DNA from: Pelodera strongyloides
Lineage: Eukaryota > Nematoda > Chromadorea > Rhabditida > Rhabditidae
NCBI GenBank assembly: GCA_036852015.1
Contig: JAANDG010000058.1
Coordinates: forward strand, 124,001-188,000
DNA length: 64,000 bases
Direction of reading: 5' to 3'
The notes under the pieces were generated by a model. The model ran no database searches. It was not told where the DNA came from and saw only the letters and a list, made by a program, of their open reading frames with translations. Below, piece after piece: positions 35,411-47,411 of the stretch. Numbering within the stretch: position 1 is the stretch's first letter; each line of letters opens with the position of its first letter. The translations under genes and the position numbers were made by a program.

Positions 35411-37946
35411 TTAGACCTTCATAGGGTTCTTGTCCGTTTTATCCGTGGAGGCAACGTCGACCTTGACGAAGTCCTTTAGGTGCAACTGCTTGATAAAGTT
35501 GCCCATCTCCGAGTCACACAATCTCTTTATATGCCGTTTACACAGCGGCCGGCTGCATCCGGCACAACGATGAAGACGGGAAGGGTTCGACTAAAAATGG
35601 CTAGTTATGATCTTTTCACATAAATAGTGATGCAGCTAATTGCTCTAATTGCTCAAAGACGAAATGGTGCACGGTTTTTAATTATCTTCTCACCTCCTTA
35701 TGCTCCTCTGGACAATCACTACAGTAGGCAGTACCTTCAAACTCCTGGAACGAACGCTGGTGGTCCAGTTTACCGGCGTGCTGCCTAAACACCCAACGTT
35801 ACCATTGCATACAAGTCTGCAGTATCCACCAATCAGGAGCGTGCTATTTAGAAAATCTGTTTATTGAAAGAAAAATGAATTTTTTTCGACTACTCCGGAT
35901 AGTCGAAAACACTTCATTTTTCTATAAACAGTGGTCCTGAAGTCAATCGAAAAAGAGACGAGTTTCAGAATCAAGCCCCGGGCCACCTTCCAAGCTACAA
36001 AGCAAGCGTACGTACTTTGCCCAAGCTACAGCCACAATCGAGCCCAGACGTCCATTGAGGAGATCATCACACGTCGCAAATTCACCGATTTTCGTGAGAA
36101 GAATCTAAAAAAGCAACAGTTAAACAAAACACTAGTAAAGATAAAAAGAACTCCTTTTCATAGTCGCATGTCGCATGTCCAATTGCTAAAGATTCACGGA
36201 ACAGAATCCATGGCCTATTGCACATGCACATGTAAATGAAACAGAGCTTCTTTCCAGTTAATAGGCACAAAATTAATTATCAGAATGTATGCACAAAGTC
36301 GGTACTAAGAACACATAAGTAGCTGGCCCTCATGTTAGGGATCAGCCTATGTGTCGTTTCTCATTATTGCTTTGGTTTTGCTATTTGTTGTTCACTGTTA
36401 TAGTATGGATTTACATATACTGCTTTTCGTTTTCTAAATAAAGAGTTTAATATAATATATAAATCCAAATCAATGAAAAAAATAATGAAAAAGAGATGAA
36501 AACCATGTCTACCTGTTTCAGAAAGTGCACTTGAACGTTGATAGATAGAGGCGCAAAGAATGCAACATCAAAAAGGCCGAGTAGTGGGTAAGCATCATCC
36601 GGGTGAAGGGAGAGGCAGAATCTAAAGGGAGAGGATATACTTACATACGTGGAGATAAGGGTAAGTTATGCTACTCAATTTCCCCAGGGAGGATGTGACC
36701 CAAGGGAGAGAACCCGAAAGCCCTAAACGTCTCCCAGGAGAGGATATACTTACATACGTGGAGATAAGGGTAAGTTATGCTACTCAATTTCCCCAGGGAG
36801 GATGTGACCCAAGGGAGAGAACCCGAAAGCCCTAAACGTCTCCCAATGTCCAGTGACTTCTTACAGACACGTCAACATTGTATTTGTACGCATGTTACTA
36901 GGAGAAATTGCTTGGAACTAATGTCCGTATATTTCCAGCTCTCTCGCTTCCCCACTCTAGTTATTTTTCATTTTTCATTTAAATTCCTTCTCCCACTCGT
37001 GTTTTCGTTAAATAATTTAAAGAAACAAAAGCTACATACTTTTCAATAGATGCAGTCAACATGTGCATCTGGAAGCGTTCCGCCATTGCAGCCAAAGCCT
37101 TGATCCGTCTGCTCGGTACTGTAACTCACAATATTGTACTAATGACAAGTACTGTACTAACGCGAGTATGTCTGCTCGCCAGTTACTGTATTACTAAGAA
37201 ACCACACCCCACCATGAAACATTTGGGATAATTACAAGAAAAAACTGTGGAGGTGAAATTTGAGCACTAGTTGATACCCCGGGGAGGACGAGCCCCGTTT
37301 TAACTTGTCGGAATAGTCTAATACAAGCATCCAGAAGAAAAGAAATAATTTTAATACGTAGGAAGAAAGCTAGCACAAAGAAGCTTTTGCATAAACACAT
37401 AACGATGGTATTGACTCACATGAAAGTGCTTTCGGATAAATATTGTAGAGAGTGGGACAGACAGACTCGAGCAGTATACGAAACTCATCCCGAGTGATGT
37501 CCTTGAACGAATAGCCATCCGGGTGGCTCTGTAATCAAAAATTAAAGGGACTGTCAACGTTGCTCACGAGCATGTCTCATAGAAATACATCAACCTACAC
37601 AAGAACTCCGGCTCACGTTTCTATATACTCGAAGTCCACTTTGGTTAGTCAAAAGATTACTGTAACATAGACCTACCCAGCCAGGATACTCTAGCCGCCC
37701 TGGAACTACCCTACCGACCCTGGTATACTAGTCTACCCACCCTGGCAATCCTGTCAAAGTATGGTGACTTGATCGATAAGAACGACATATCCACGTAGAA
37801 CTTCTGATCATCCTCAACCGTTATCTCGTACTGCCTGTTGTCGGATGGCGATTGAAAGTCGGTGATGAACTAAAGAAATAAGTTATGAAAGTATGTAAAA
37901 TGTGTTTACAAGCTGACTTAACGGTGCACTTACAGTAATGGCTCAT
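35411..37946 (-). CDS. BTB/POZ-like protein with Cys/His-rich tail (partial model)
   Basis: Exons 37741-37869, 37416-37528 and 37040-37108 encode a nematode-type BTB fold: strand FYVDMSFLSIKSPYFDRIAR, then YSFKDITRDEFRILLESVCP, then the helix IKALAAMAERFQMHMLTASI. BTB domains mediate dimerisation and often recruit substrates to cullin-3 ligases. The final exons 35694-35780 and 35411-35590 (stop TAA) carry CSDC, CAGC and PLCKRH, spaced like a small zinc-binding module. The joining exons between 35.8 and 37.0 kb are not certain (36487-36560 is a candidate), so these could be two genes. A start at 37946 is close to the first exon but its phase does not fit cleanly. BTB identity rests on pattern only. 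Confidence 0.55.
35852..35933. repeat. Imperfect foldback
   Basis: CTGTTTATTGAAAGAAAAATG on the left pairs with its counterpart near 35905-35931, with a loop around CTCCGGA (inner stem TCGACTA/TAGTCGA). Confidence 0.65.
36628..36845. repeat. 109-bp perfect tandem duplication
   Basis: Copies 36628-36736 and 36737-36845 look identical by eye. The unit is purine-rich (GGGAGAGGATATACTTAC...), non-coding, and lies within the BTB-like gene span. Confidence 0.92.
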
Positions 37947-38995
37947 TTTCGCTTATGAATATAATGGCCGCGAATCCCAAGCATACAGTTACAGTTACAA
38001 TGTACATACTACATACGCTGAAAAGACCCAGACCAGCGTAAAACGTACGCCGATTTTTTTGTGAGTAATGTGAAAGTTAGTGCGAAAACCTCAAACATAA
38101 TAACATAATAACATAATTCCTCATTGTCAGTATAAAAGTCGCACAAAATTATAAGCTTGCATGATAAAAAATAAAGTACAGTAATTTTAACATGACATCT
38201 TTTAGTTTTAATTACTAGATCGTTATGTGTTTGCCCGTGAATAAGTATTTGTATGCGTTATCATAATAATCATAATAAAATAAAATAAAGGATTAGCTAC
38301 CTCTTTGGGTACCGGCCCGCGAAGTGAAAATGCAAACGGATTTATATGATGTACAGGAGGCATAGTTATTGGGTCGAACCTGGAAAACCGAGACTGGTAG
38401 AGTATTTAAGAGCTGTTTCAGAAAGGCGGAACACGCCAAAAAAATCATTCAAGGCGGCTTTCACTTTCCATATAAACTCATTGAGAAACTTGCTACAAAA
38501 TTTTTGCTTATGTATGGAAAGTGAAAGCCGCCCAGAATGATTTTTAGGCCAGATTCGCCCTGTTTCGTGCTCGCGACACACTTACTCTATAATGCGGAAA
38601 TACTATTCAATCCTGATTCGCTTCATATTAGAACATTTAACATTTTGCTGTAAATAATCACTGAGAAACATGTGGGTAACGGATATTAAAGGAGGAGTTA
38701 TTAAAAAAAAAGAAGGAAGAAGAACCGACAGCGCATAATGGAATTGTTTTTTTGATCGACGTGATTCAGTACGTTCACGCCAATTGCTTTCCATTCTCAT
38801 CATAATTGCTTTGTATAACCTCCGGACACAAAAACAACCTACAACGATTCTCTTGCATGCGGATTATATCGTAGCGGGGTAAAACTCGGCTGCTATTATG
38901 TCAATTTACCCTGTGTGTTTTTAATTCTGGACTGTAATCATCTTTTTTAGACCACCAGACATATCCATCTGAGTAAACATTTATTAACAGAAAAA
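37947..38995. other. Intergenic between BTB-like and REXO4-like genes
   Basis: No exon supported. It contains the foldback at 38438-38545. Confidence 0.5.
38438..38545. repeat. Foldback element with 33-bp arms
   Basis: Left arm 38440-38472 (AAAATCATTCAAGGCGGC...) and right arm 38513-38545 are near-perfect reverse complements around a loop of about 40 bases. Confidence 0.85.
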
Positions 38996-41860
38996 TCAAG
39001 ACCAAAAAGTCGGCTTATCACAACAATTACAAGTAATCTGCTTGGGATCAATCTTAATTGATCCAATATTCATCGCCTCCCATTCGTCTCGAAAGTGAAG
39101 GTAGATTCGCATACACTGACGGGCAACCTCATCCTATAAACGGTGTTGTGAAATGTGCGTTAAGCACCGAAGCTCATTAATCGGTAAAAAAAAACAAGCT
39201 CATTAATCGGTCACGAAATCGGTTACACTGAAAAAAGGTGAATGTGACCACTTAGAGACTATTTGGTGACCATTTGTCGATATTTATCGAACAATCAGTC
39301 ACCAAATGGGTTTCATAAAATACCAACCAATTTATCTTCTCCGTTGTATCCTTTCTGCCTGAACACATTCCGTACCACGTCGACTACCGTAGGCTGATCC
39401 CTTGTACACGCGGCTTTTCGAATGAACTGCAAAACGACCATAATAAATGCATAAATGCCAGAAAAACTAGTCGCCTAACCTCCTGAAATCCCAAAAGGCT
39501 AGTGAGCGTCTGGCGAACAATGGAAGAAGTGCGCCGCAAGATTTGTGAGCGCCAGATTTTCGCTGCGCAGCATCAGAGTTTCAAACCCGCTATCAAATCT
39601 CTCACCTCCTGTTCCGATATATCCCTGAGTCTATTCTGTGGAATACACGCAACGCCCAGCATCTGAAATGTAAATATGTGACTGAGCTCTCTGAAGTTTG
39701 TACAATTTATTTTCCATAAAGGCTGAGGACGACGAATATTGGATAGGTCTTTACCTACTTTTCACACTGCTACACATTCACTGATGAAATCCGCGCAATC
39801 ACCGCCGCCGCGCACAAAGATAAAGCCTAGAGGAACAGGGCGGCCCACTCACACTGTTGAGGGGTGTTCAAATTTAGCTGGCACGCATGCGGCGAATTTT
39901 TTTTGAAGGCACTGACATTCGCGCACGTGGCGCCCCAACGTTAGAGAGGGAGTGCCGCCAAGCTATGCCGATGTCGCGAGGCGATGGCGAGGATTTCCGT
40001 TGTTTTCCCTAAACTAGCAAATTATATGGAAAAATACCGCGGGTGATGCCCAAATATGTAGGTCGGCACTTGAGCAGACTATTTCCATCGTACTTACCCT
40101 CAGAGTGGCGTTGATTCTATATCCGACAAGCAACTTCCGTTCCAACAAGTGAGCAACCTCCCCGCGAACGCTTGTCAATTCTACTGCTAAAATAAGAGTT
40201 CTTAGGTAATGAGCTCGGCATTTCACTCAAATACTATTAACAAAACCGAGTGTGTTCTGCATCACATCATGTAGTGTTATTTAATTAGCACATTCAATTA
40301 ACCCACCATCTTTCATGACGTCATCAGTCACCCCAGTATAGTGTGCACAGTAGTTGAGCACACCATCTACAGGAGCAACAACGACGTTGTAGACTACCTG
40401 CAATATATACATACTCTATCATATTCTCCAGTCACTGCTGACACGTTGGACAGTGAATTTGTCATCGCTTTGCTAGAAACACGCAAGAATAATTATTATA
40501 AACATAAAAAGTAAAGGTAAAAAAAACCTCCAAGTTTTCATCCAGAATAATAACTCGGATCGGAATCCGTCCACCTGAGTAACCGATCGAGTACTTCACA
40601 TCGATCGCCAAACACTGAAATTATCCGTAAATTGTAAATATGAATGAACCCTCAAAACGTCAGGCTTTGAAGCAGTTGCAATACGGTAGTGGTGGATGTG
40701 CAGTAACTACGATAGCCCAGAACAGGCATACATAAAGTCCCAAACGGCAAATACACGTTTATGAACCCTGGAGCAGTCATTACCTCCTCGTAAGCTCGAG
40801 CCAGACAGCGCTGTGGTGAAGCCAAATTCGGATTTCGTAGTAGCTTCGTGGGTGGCCTAAAGTAGAAGACTTCGTAGAATAGTTGTCCGGTAGTACCAGA
40901 AAACCTAGCAAAATTAAAAGTTAATATCCACCAAATTGTTTACGAAATGTTGGTTACGTATACTGTATCTACATCTACATATCTACATCTATATATACGG
41001 CAACTTACTGTAGCCAAATTTTATTTTCCAACTAACTTTGTCAAGTCTCCGTCCATGAGTGCCGCAAACTCCTCAGTCAGTGTTGTTCTTTTAGCAAGTG
41101 AGGCTAGCTTTCTATCGTGAACATCTGAGATCTTCCGTGGTACTGTAGACTTCCTCGGCGTCCCTTGAATTCAACTTTTCTAATTAAAGTAGTCTACAGT
41201 TTACAGTTATCTGAATTTTTTGCATGTCGAAAGAGGAGAATTTCAGCAAAAATTATGTGAAGAGTTATTCCCCGACAGTGAAGACGCAGAGTTACCGTAG
41301 CATAGCTATTAATTAACTAGTCTTTTTAAGTTAAAGAATAGAACAAATACCGCTCGTGACGTCCACACCATCACTGTTAGAAGGTGAAATCGACAGTTCC
41401 TTAGCTTCTTTCAATTTCTTCTCTTGCCATTTTTTGAAAGATTCTTTATCCATTTTCTTCGGACTCTTCACATTGTACTAAAAGTAATCAACACGAAACA
41501 GACTTAAACACATCCACTAACAATTCGAATTGCAGTTAGACAGACACATTAAGTGCAAAAGCTATTTGACACCGTCTTGTCGCGCAGGGACAGGATTTTG
41601 TGTGCCGATCTCGCGCGGTTGGAACGCCAACTCTCGGTTCTTGTAAGAAAAAGTGCCGATGTATATTACATTACATGAGCGAGCGATGGCACAGACCCCA
41701 GACAATACACCCACCAATTTCACATTTTATAATAAAAAAACTTGCAAACCTCATATTCTTTCCCATCAACTAACACGTTCTTCTTCTGACAACTCTTTAC
41801 ACGTCTGGGAATCGACGTCTTCTGCGGTGTTTTGGAAGTCGACTGTTCTTGTGGATTCAT
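38996..41860 (-). CDS. REXO4-like exonuclease paralogue with degenerate active site
   Basis: Ten phase-consistent exons: 41750-41860, 41351-41477, 41037-41163, 40784-40904, 40528-40614, 40307-40397, 40098-40186, 39606-39662, 39328-39426 and 38996-39133 (stop TGA); 348 residues. A TTTAG acceptor lies 6 bases before the start. Residues about 1-160 are a basic, polar N terminus. The rest aligns exon by exon with the REXO4 exonuclease fold encoded next door: LAIDVKYSIG matches [21 protein letters not shown] matches [21 protein letters not shown] matches [12 protein letters not shown], and NRLRDIS matches TRLIRDT. The DEDD family needs Asp-x-Glu, an Asp in the second motif and a late His; here these read Asp-Val-Lys, Ala/Thr and Asp, so catalysis is probably lost. 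It ends CNCCDKPTFWS. A structural or regulatory role is possible; pseudogene status is not supported because the frame is intact. Confidence 0.75.
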
Positions 41861-42784
41861 ACTCAGCTAAATCAAAGTAGGATCGTCAACAGAAAACGCG
41901 AGCCCGGGGTGGCGAACCCAATAAGACGCCTAAATCAGCGAAGGGTACAATTGCAGGCGGTGCACCTACAGCGCAACCTCCTAAAATACGTGCGCCATGT
42001 TTTCGCCGCGCACAATTTTTATGGAAGATCTGCTAAATACACGGAGATAATTCTCTCACCGCCAAGAAACAAACGCAATTCTCATGCAACTACGCCTCCA
42101 AGTTACTTTGTCTTCAACTAATTGCAAATGATAACTTTGTTTTTACCGAATTCAGATACGTCAATAATGCCTGACATAGCATCAAAATTTGTGATGTGTA
42201 CTTGTGTTTTTATCGAAAAGCTCTCACGAATGTACAAAAACAAGTATACCCGACGGCGATGCTTCATGTTGTAGGAAAAAAAACAATAATAGGGCTACTC
42301 CACTTTTAGGTCTCAACTGTTCAACAATTCATTCAATAAAAACTTTATGTAGCAAAGATTTTCATATAGTATAACGAAACAACAACAAACAACAATACCG
42401 ACAGCTATCAAAGCAGGGTAAAAATCAACAAATCAGATATTAGAACAATATGATTTTCGAAGCTGAGCCAAGCTCTCGTGGCAACGATAATAACAAATCA
42501 CAACTACGACCTTAATTCTACAAGTTCGGCTGGTCAAGCATCAACACATAAAGTTACACTAATCAACAAACAATTACGAGAATATACTCTAAAGGTAGTC
42601 ATGCAGTCATGCCAAACAAGGATCTTCTTTTCCAGATGTCATTTTTTTTTCTTTGAGACAATTCAGAAAAAAATCTTTTCAAAACAAGCCTCCAAACTAA
42701 GGGTTTCAGATTAAGGGGTATTTGACCTAAATTATAAAGATTCCTCAACTTGCTCACGACAATCCGTGTGCTCTCAACTAATGT
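41861..42784. other. Intergenic with GC-rich repeat debris
   Basis: No exon supported. 41895-42025 is a GC-rich island with TTTTCGCCGCGCA, a motif also found near 17.9 and 39.55 kb. Confidence 0.5.
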
Positions 42785-44695
42785 CTAATGCTTATTGAAC
42801 CTATATTTCTTTAATTCCATTTCAATATCCTCCTTGTGCAGTTGGTAGATACGCAGAGCCACACGAGCATCAGTTACCTGAAATAGATTGGTCAACACTA
42901 GAATATCAATGAACGTATGGAATTATATTTCTTCACTGAAACTTCGCTAGCTCCCACCTACCTTACCTTCTCTCTTTCTTCCTCCCTCTCCCCCTCCCTG
43001 CCCCAATTCTCTCTTAAACTCTCTTGCTTTCTTCACAACCCCCGTCTACATCCCTGAAAATGAAACATACCGAGTCATGCTCTCCCGTCTGGAAATCAAT
43101 TCCTAATATCTTCTCGGCCAACATCTTCAGTGAGGGGATACCCGACTTTCCGACAATCTTACGCAGACACTGCAATTAATTGATTGTTTACTTAATTAAC
43201 AAGTAAATAGGGTAAACTTGTGATATATATATATAACTAGCACACCTGCATCCGGGCCGTATCTCTGATAAGCCGCGTTGGATGTGTCATTTTCAGAACC
43301 TAAATAATATAGTAATTAGGTAAGTGTTTCCGGTAGTCTATCATTGCAAGCTAAAGACTGCGGTTTTTTCTAAAGTCCGAATAGCGAAACTAAATACGAA
43401 ACAGCAGCACAATCATGGAAATCTCTGCTCCAATCAAGCAAATTACCGCCTGTGTAGAATGAATCACAAGTGGTTACTGTACCTAATATGTGATTACCTT
43501 AAAATCATTTTGAATCGAATGTCCCACAATGGTGCGCTCCTTGAACAACTCGTACAGTTCACGTTGCACTTTCAAGAAGTTTTCGCCTGAAGTTAGCGAC
43601 AAATAAGGGAGAACTCAAAATAACACAAATAATTTCACATATTCGATATTCTAGCTACCAAACAGCTTTATTAGCTGACTTGCATAATTCATGAGATCTT
43701 CCAATTTACCACACTTACCAATGAAGCTCGGTAACACTGATGTAAATATCAGAAAACAAAACCATACCATTCTCAAGATTTCCCGGCCGAATTCCACTAA
43801 CTGCGGTACGGTAGTCCGTAACACGGTCGGTTGGTTTCACATACTTATCATACACAACCTGAAGCATAAACTATTAATACGCACGTTTTTCCCGGCCACC
43901 AGATCATTATTTACTTTTACAAGAGAAACTAAAAAGACTACCGTAGACCTCAGCTGTTTCCCTTTTGTAACTCATGCAATCAATTACAGTGCCCTGTATA
44001 ATAGTGAACCCATCTACCTACGCCTTCACGAATACTGCAATACATACTAGCCAATACAGTGAGGTATACTACTTCTGAAAAATCAATATGAATATGAATT
44101 GCTACAATACTACAGTAATCCAAATGTCTACCGCACATAATTCCAACCAACTTACCAATCCCTTCTCGTTGACAACACTAACTCGCGCCAGACAATCACC
44201 TCTGCCCTCGGGTCCAACACCAACGTATTCACAATCGACCGCCAGCATTTTTGTCACCTCACCCCTAAAATAATCAACATACGTATGATACGACGTAACG
44301 GTCATGTCCACTCAATAAAGTGTTCACGTCTTTGTCACGTACCCTAGATGCGCGGCACAATCGCCGAATTTCATCATTACTAGGGTAGTACAAGTTTTTC
44401 GTATCTTTACATATTATAAGACAAACTTGGTCCTGTTCTGCGAGAGGACAACCGTGTCGTCCACGTATTTGGCCTTCTTCTCGACCAGAGCCTCGGTAGC
44501 AGTCACCTCTGCTTTCTTTTCTTCGAACTCGCGACGTCGTTTAGTTGCCTTCAATACCTAAACGAAAAATATAGTAGCGTGTTTATTTGTGAAATCTGCA
44601 ATTTTCAGAAATCATTAGGCAGACTGAGCATAGTCACTTCATGCTGAAACTTTTCTAGGCATACTGAAGAAGTCTGAAATCAGCTTCCAGTTTCC
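42785..44695 (-). CDS. REXO4: RNA exonuclease 4 (REXO4), 5' end not resolved
   Basis: Exons 44651-44695, 44427-44557, 44156-44264, 43768-43858, 43498-43586, 43246-43299, 43071-43169 and 42785-42877 (stop TAG) join in phase to 236 residues. The DEDDh exonuclease core is complete: [16 protein letters not shown] (motif I with Asp and Glu), [20 protein letters not shown] and [11 protein letters not shown], then [10 protein letters not shown] (motif II), [10 protein letters not shown], and [16 protein letters not shown] with the catalytic His and last Asp. This order and the [10 protein letters not shown] motif are characteristic of REXO4/XPMC2 nucleases, which act in the nucleolus in ribosome production. 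The N terminus is Lys/Arg-rich with a [10 protein letters not shown] segment like the NWK motif of the family. A start codon is not assigned; the first exon may lie between 44.7 and 45.1 kb. The degenerate paralogue lies directly downstream on the same strand. Confidence 0.88.
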
Positions 44696-45290
44696 CTGAA
44701 CAAAAGCAAAGCGGCATGACCAAACATACAAACTCAGAAAATGCTCACTCAGCTCGAGTACACATGACCCCAGCTTACAATTAGAAACACCGCGATGGAC
44801 TCGGAACTGCTCCACCCAGATCAGCAACACCAAATACGCATACATAACTGTAACCAACTAGTTCGCAGTTCGCACGCGTCAAACCGTAGGTTATCTCTGC
44901 TAGCCATCTCGCTCTGCCTGAGCTGTCTAAACTTGCCAGAGGGAGAGGAAAAGCGACCAAATTCCAGAACATGTAAACAAAGGAAGTTAGACTTTATAAG
45001 ACAAGCAAGTTTCAGGTTCCACGAGAACAAAGTATGTGTCAACAAAGAAATACATGCAAATAAATTACACGTAGTAATCGGAATTGATGAATACAAGAAT
45101 AAAGAATACTGTATATGTACAATAACCAGTACTGAGTATTGATGACTATGTGGTTATCAGAATACTTCAGTTAGTGACCGGACTAGCGTAGCAACCAGTG
45201 TATTCACTATTCACATCTTCATTCAACGTGTATTTCGCAGAGGACTCAACGAAACCGATATCTGAGGCCAGATAGAGCAGCGAGGATGTG
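44696..45290. other. Region between REXO4 and collagen 5' ends
   Basis: Probably holds the 5' end of REXO4 (minus) and the collagen upstream region (plus). A minus frame at 44821-45096 could be a first exon, but I cannot join it in phase with confidence. Confidence 0.4.
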
Positions 45291-45316
45291 AGAGAAAGAG
45301 AGAGGGAGAGATAGAC
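45291..45316. promoter_or_regulatory. GA-rich tract upstream of collagen
   Basis: A run of GAGA repeats about 150 bp before the collagen start. GA tracts are common in promoters, but regulation by it is a guess. Confidence 0.3.
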
Positions 45317-45403
45317 AGCAGTCGAGAACACCCCACACATACAGTATGATAACTGCCGTTTCCACTTACGAAACTGGTATTCGACGAGCAATGCTACGAG
45401 GGG

Positions 45404-45409
45404 TATAAA
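45404..45409 (+). promoter_or_regulatory. TATA box of the collagen gene
   Basis: TATAAA (in GGGTATAAAGAGG) stands 52 bases before the collagen ATG, leaving a short 5' UTR. Strongly expressed nematode cuticle collagens often have such TATA boxes. Confidence 0.6.
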
Positions 45410-45461
45410 GAGGCAAGAGGTGCTCCAGTGGCACTTCATTCACACCTCCAAACCCACAAAC

Positions 45462-47289
45462 ATGGAGATCGAGGCGCGAATTAAGGTAAGGAATTAAGGA
45501 CACTACCATAAGCCACACCTAATTCCACAATCTCCTTTAAGGAACTTTACATGAGCATCTTTTTAAGGGCATTACCATACAACAACCACACGTACTCCCT
45601 AAAAACACCTCCAACCTTAGGCCTACCGCTTCGTGTCGTACTCGGCAGTCACTCTCTCAGTGGTGGCCATCTTTTCCATTGCAATCACTCTTCCAATGGT
45701 CTACAACTATGTGGCCGCGGCCAAGAAGGGACTAGCTAGCGATGCACAATATTGCACGGTTGGTCAAACAATAAACCAAACGCCATAAGAAAGACAGAGA
45801 ATCCTTCCTTCTGCAGTCCAGTATAATCCAGAAGCAAACTATTTGCAAACGTTGATCGTCACATCTAACAATTCCAGACATCGGTCGGTGATATCTGGGA
45901 TGGCATTCACGAGATCCGCGGCGTGGTCCAGAACCGGACAGCACGGGCCGCCAACCAAAGGTACATCCGCGGAGGTGCCTACAGCCAGGGAGGGGCAGCA
46001 GCTGGCGGAGGTGGAGGGTATAATCAAGGAGCAGGTATGACATATGATCAGTTTCTGAGTCATTTATCGATGAATAAGACCTGGATAACTTGTCAAAACA
46101 GAACAAAAACTACAATTCAGGTGGAGGAGCTGCGGCTTCCTTCAGCGGCGCCGGAGTCGGTGGAGGAGCGGCATCCGCAGGAGGTAATATAATCATTTAG
46201 TCAATCCGATTTCGACCCCGTTATCGTTAATATACAAGCAGCAAGCGCAGCTAGATGCCAGATGCGGCATGTTACAAGAACTGATTTAATTTTCCATTCA
46301 ATGCCTGGTATACATAAATTAGGGGGTGGCGGATGCGAAGGATGCTGCAACCCCGGACCACCCGGATCTGGTGGAACGCCCGGAAAACCTGGACAACCAG
46401 GAAAGCCTGGAGCCCCTGGAATGCCAGGATCTCCCGGAAAACCCCCACAGATGCCCTGTGAGCCAATCACTCCCCCACCGTGCAAACCATGCCCACCCGG
46501 ACCACCTGGACCACCCGGACCCGCTGGTCAACCTGGAGGTCCAGGAAACGATGGGCAAGCAGGAGAAGGTACAGTTTTAATCCGATATATATATCCAAAT
46601 GCTGCCATGCTATGTCTGAGTAAGTTACTAATAGTTCCCTTCAGGTGGCGGCGAAGGACAGCCTGGACCTCCCGGACCACCAGGACCACCCGGAAATCCA
46701 GGAAACCCCGGAGGTCCCGGCCAACCTGGACAGCCCGGTCCCGACGCAGAGCAAGGATACCCTCAGCCATCGCCACCTGGACCTCCTGGTCCTCCTGGAC
46801 CTCAGGGACCACCCGGACAAGATGGACAGGTGATTTGCCCAAATAAAGTGTTAATAGTCAAAATATTAAAACAGACCACACGTGTCCTTCCAGAAACACT
46901 TAGCTAAACCTGAACCACGTTAGACAACAATAATTTAGGCTGGAGAAAGCTCCGGAGTTGCTCCACCTGGTCCTCCAGGGCCACCGGGAGCACCAGGCCA
47001 GCCAGGAAGTGACGGAAACCCCGGATCCGCTGGCTCACCCGGAAACGAAGGGGCTGCTGGAGAAAAGGTAACAAAGTTACCTCATAGTTAAGCCGCATAC
47101 TATATCAATGCGCTCATTGCCACCTTGCCATATGGACATGACAAGGTGGCAATGAGCCAAACTGGTAAGGGTAAGATATCTGATGTACATCTTCATGATA
47201 ACTTAAAACTCCGATTCCAGGGAATCTGTCCCAAGTACTGCGCAATCGACGGCGGAATTTTCTTCGAGGACGGAGTTCGCCGCTACTAA
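45462..47289 (+). CDS. Cuticle collagen, dpy-13/col-34-like group
   Basis: Eight exons join in phase: 45462-45485, 45621-45758, 45878-46034, 46121-46183, 46323-46568, 46645-46829, 46939-47067 and 47221-47289 (stop TAA); 336 residues. The protein starts MEIEARIK and has a hydrophobic signal-anchor (residues about 15-35, [20 protein letters not shown]), then conserved [17 protein letters not shown] and a basic cleavage-like site ([10 protein letters not shown]). A Gly/Ala-rich linker follows, then Cys-flanked Gly-X-Y blocks ([28 protein letters not shown]), two more Gly-X-Y stretches, and the C-terminal signature [20 protein letters not shown]. This matches nematode cuticle collagens of the DPY-13/COL-34 type, secreted by the hypodermis and cross-linked into the cuticle. 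Seven introns is many for this family. The gene is on the plus strand, opposite to its neighbours. Confidence 0.95.
47111..47157. repeat. Perfect 16-bp foldback in collagen intron
   Basis: GCTCATTGCCACCTTG and its exact reverse complement are separated by about 14 bases in the last collagen intron. It could form a hairpin in the pre-mRNA. Confidence 0.85.
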
Positions 47290-47365
47290 GAAACATCCGA
47301 AACAAAGGGGACGAGCCTGTATCCAAGCATGTCTGTATAAACGTACTAGAGCTTCACTTCTTTTC

Positions 47366-47371
47366 AATAAA
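47366..47371 (+). terminator. Poly(A) signal of the collagen gene
   Basis: AATAAA lies 77 bases after the collagen stop codon, with a T-rich context around it. Confidence 0.7.
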
Positions 47372-47411
47372 CGCTTATTTTCATGACTATCGATGTGCAA
47401 GGGTAACTGCC

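Noticed and set aside
46201..46842. Antisense and out-of-frame open frames over the collagen
   Set aside because: Shadows of the Gly-X-Y repeat; the plus-strand spliced frame has all family signatures.
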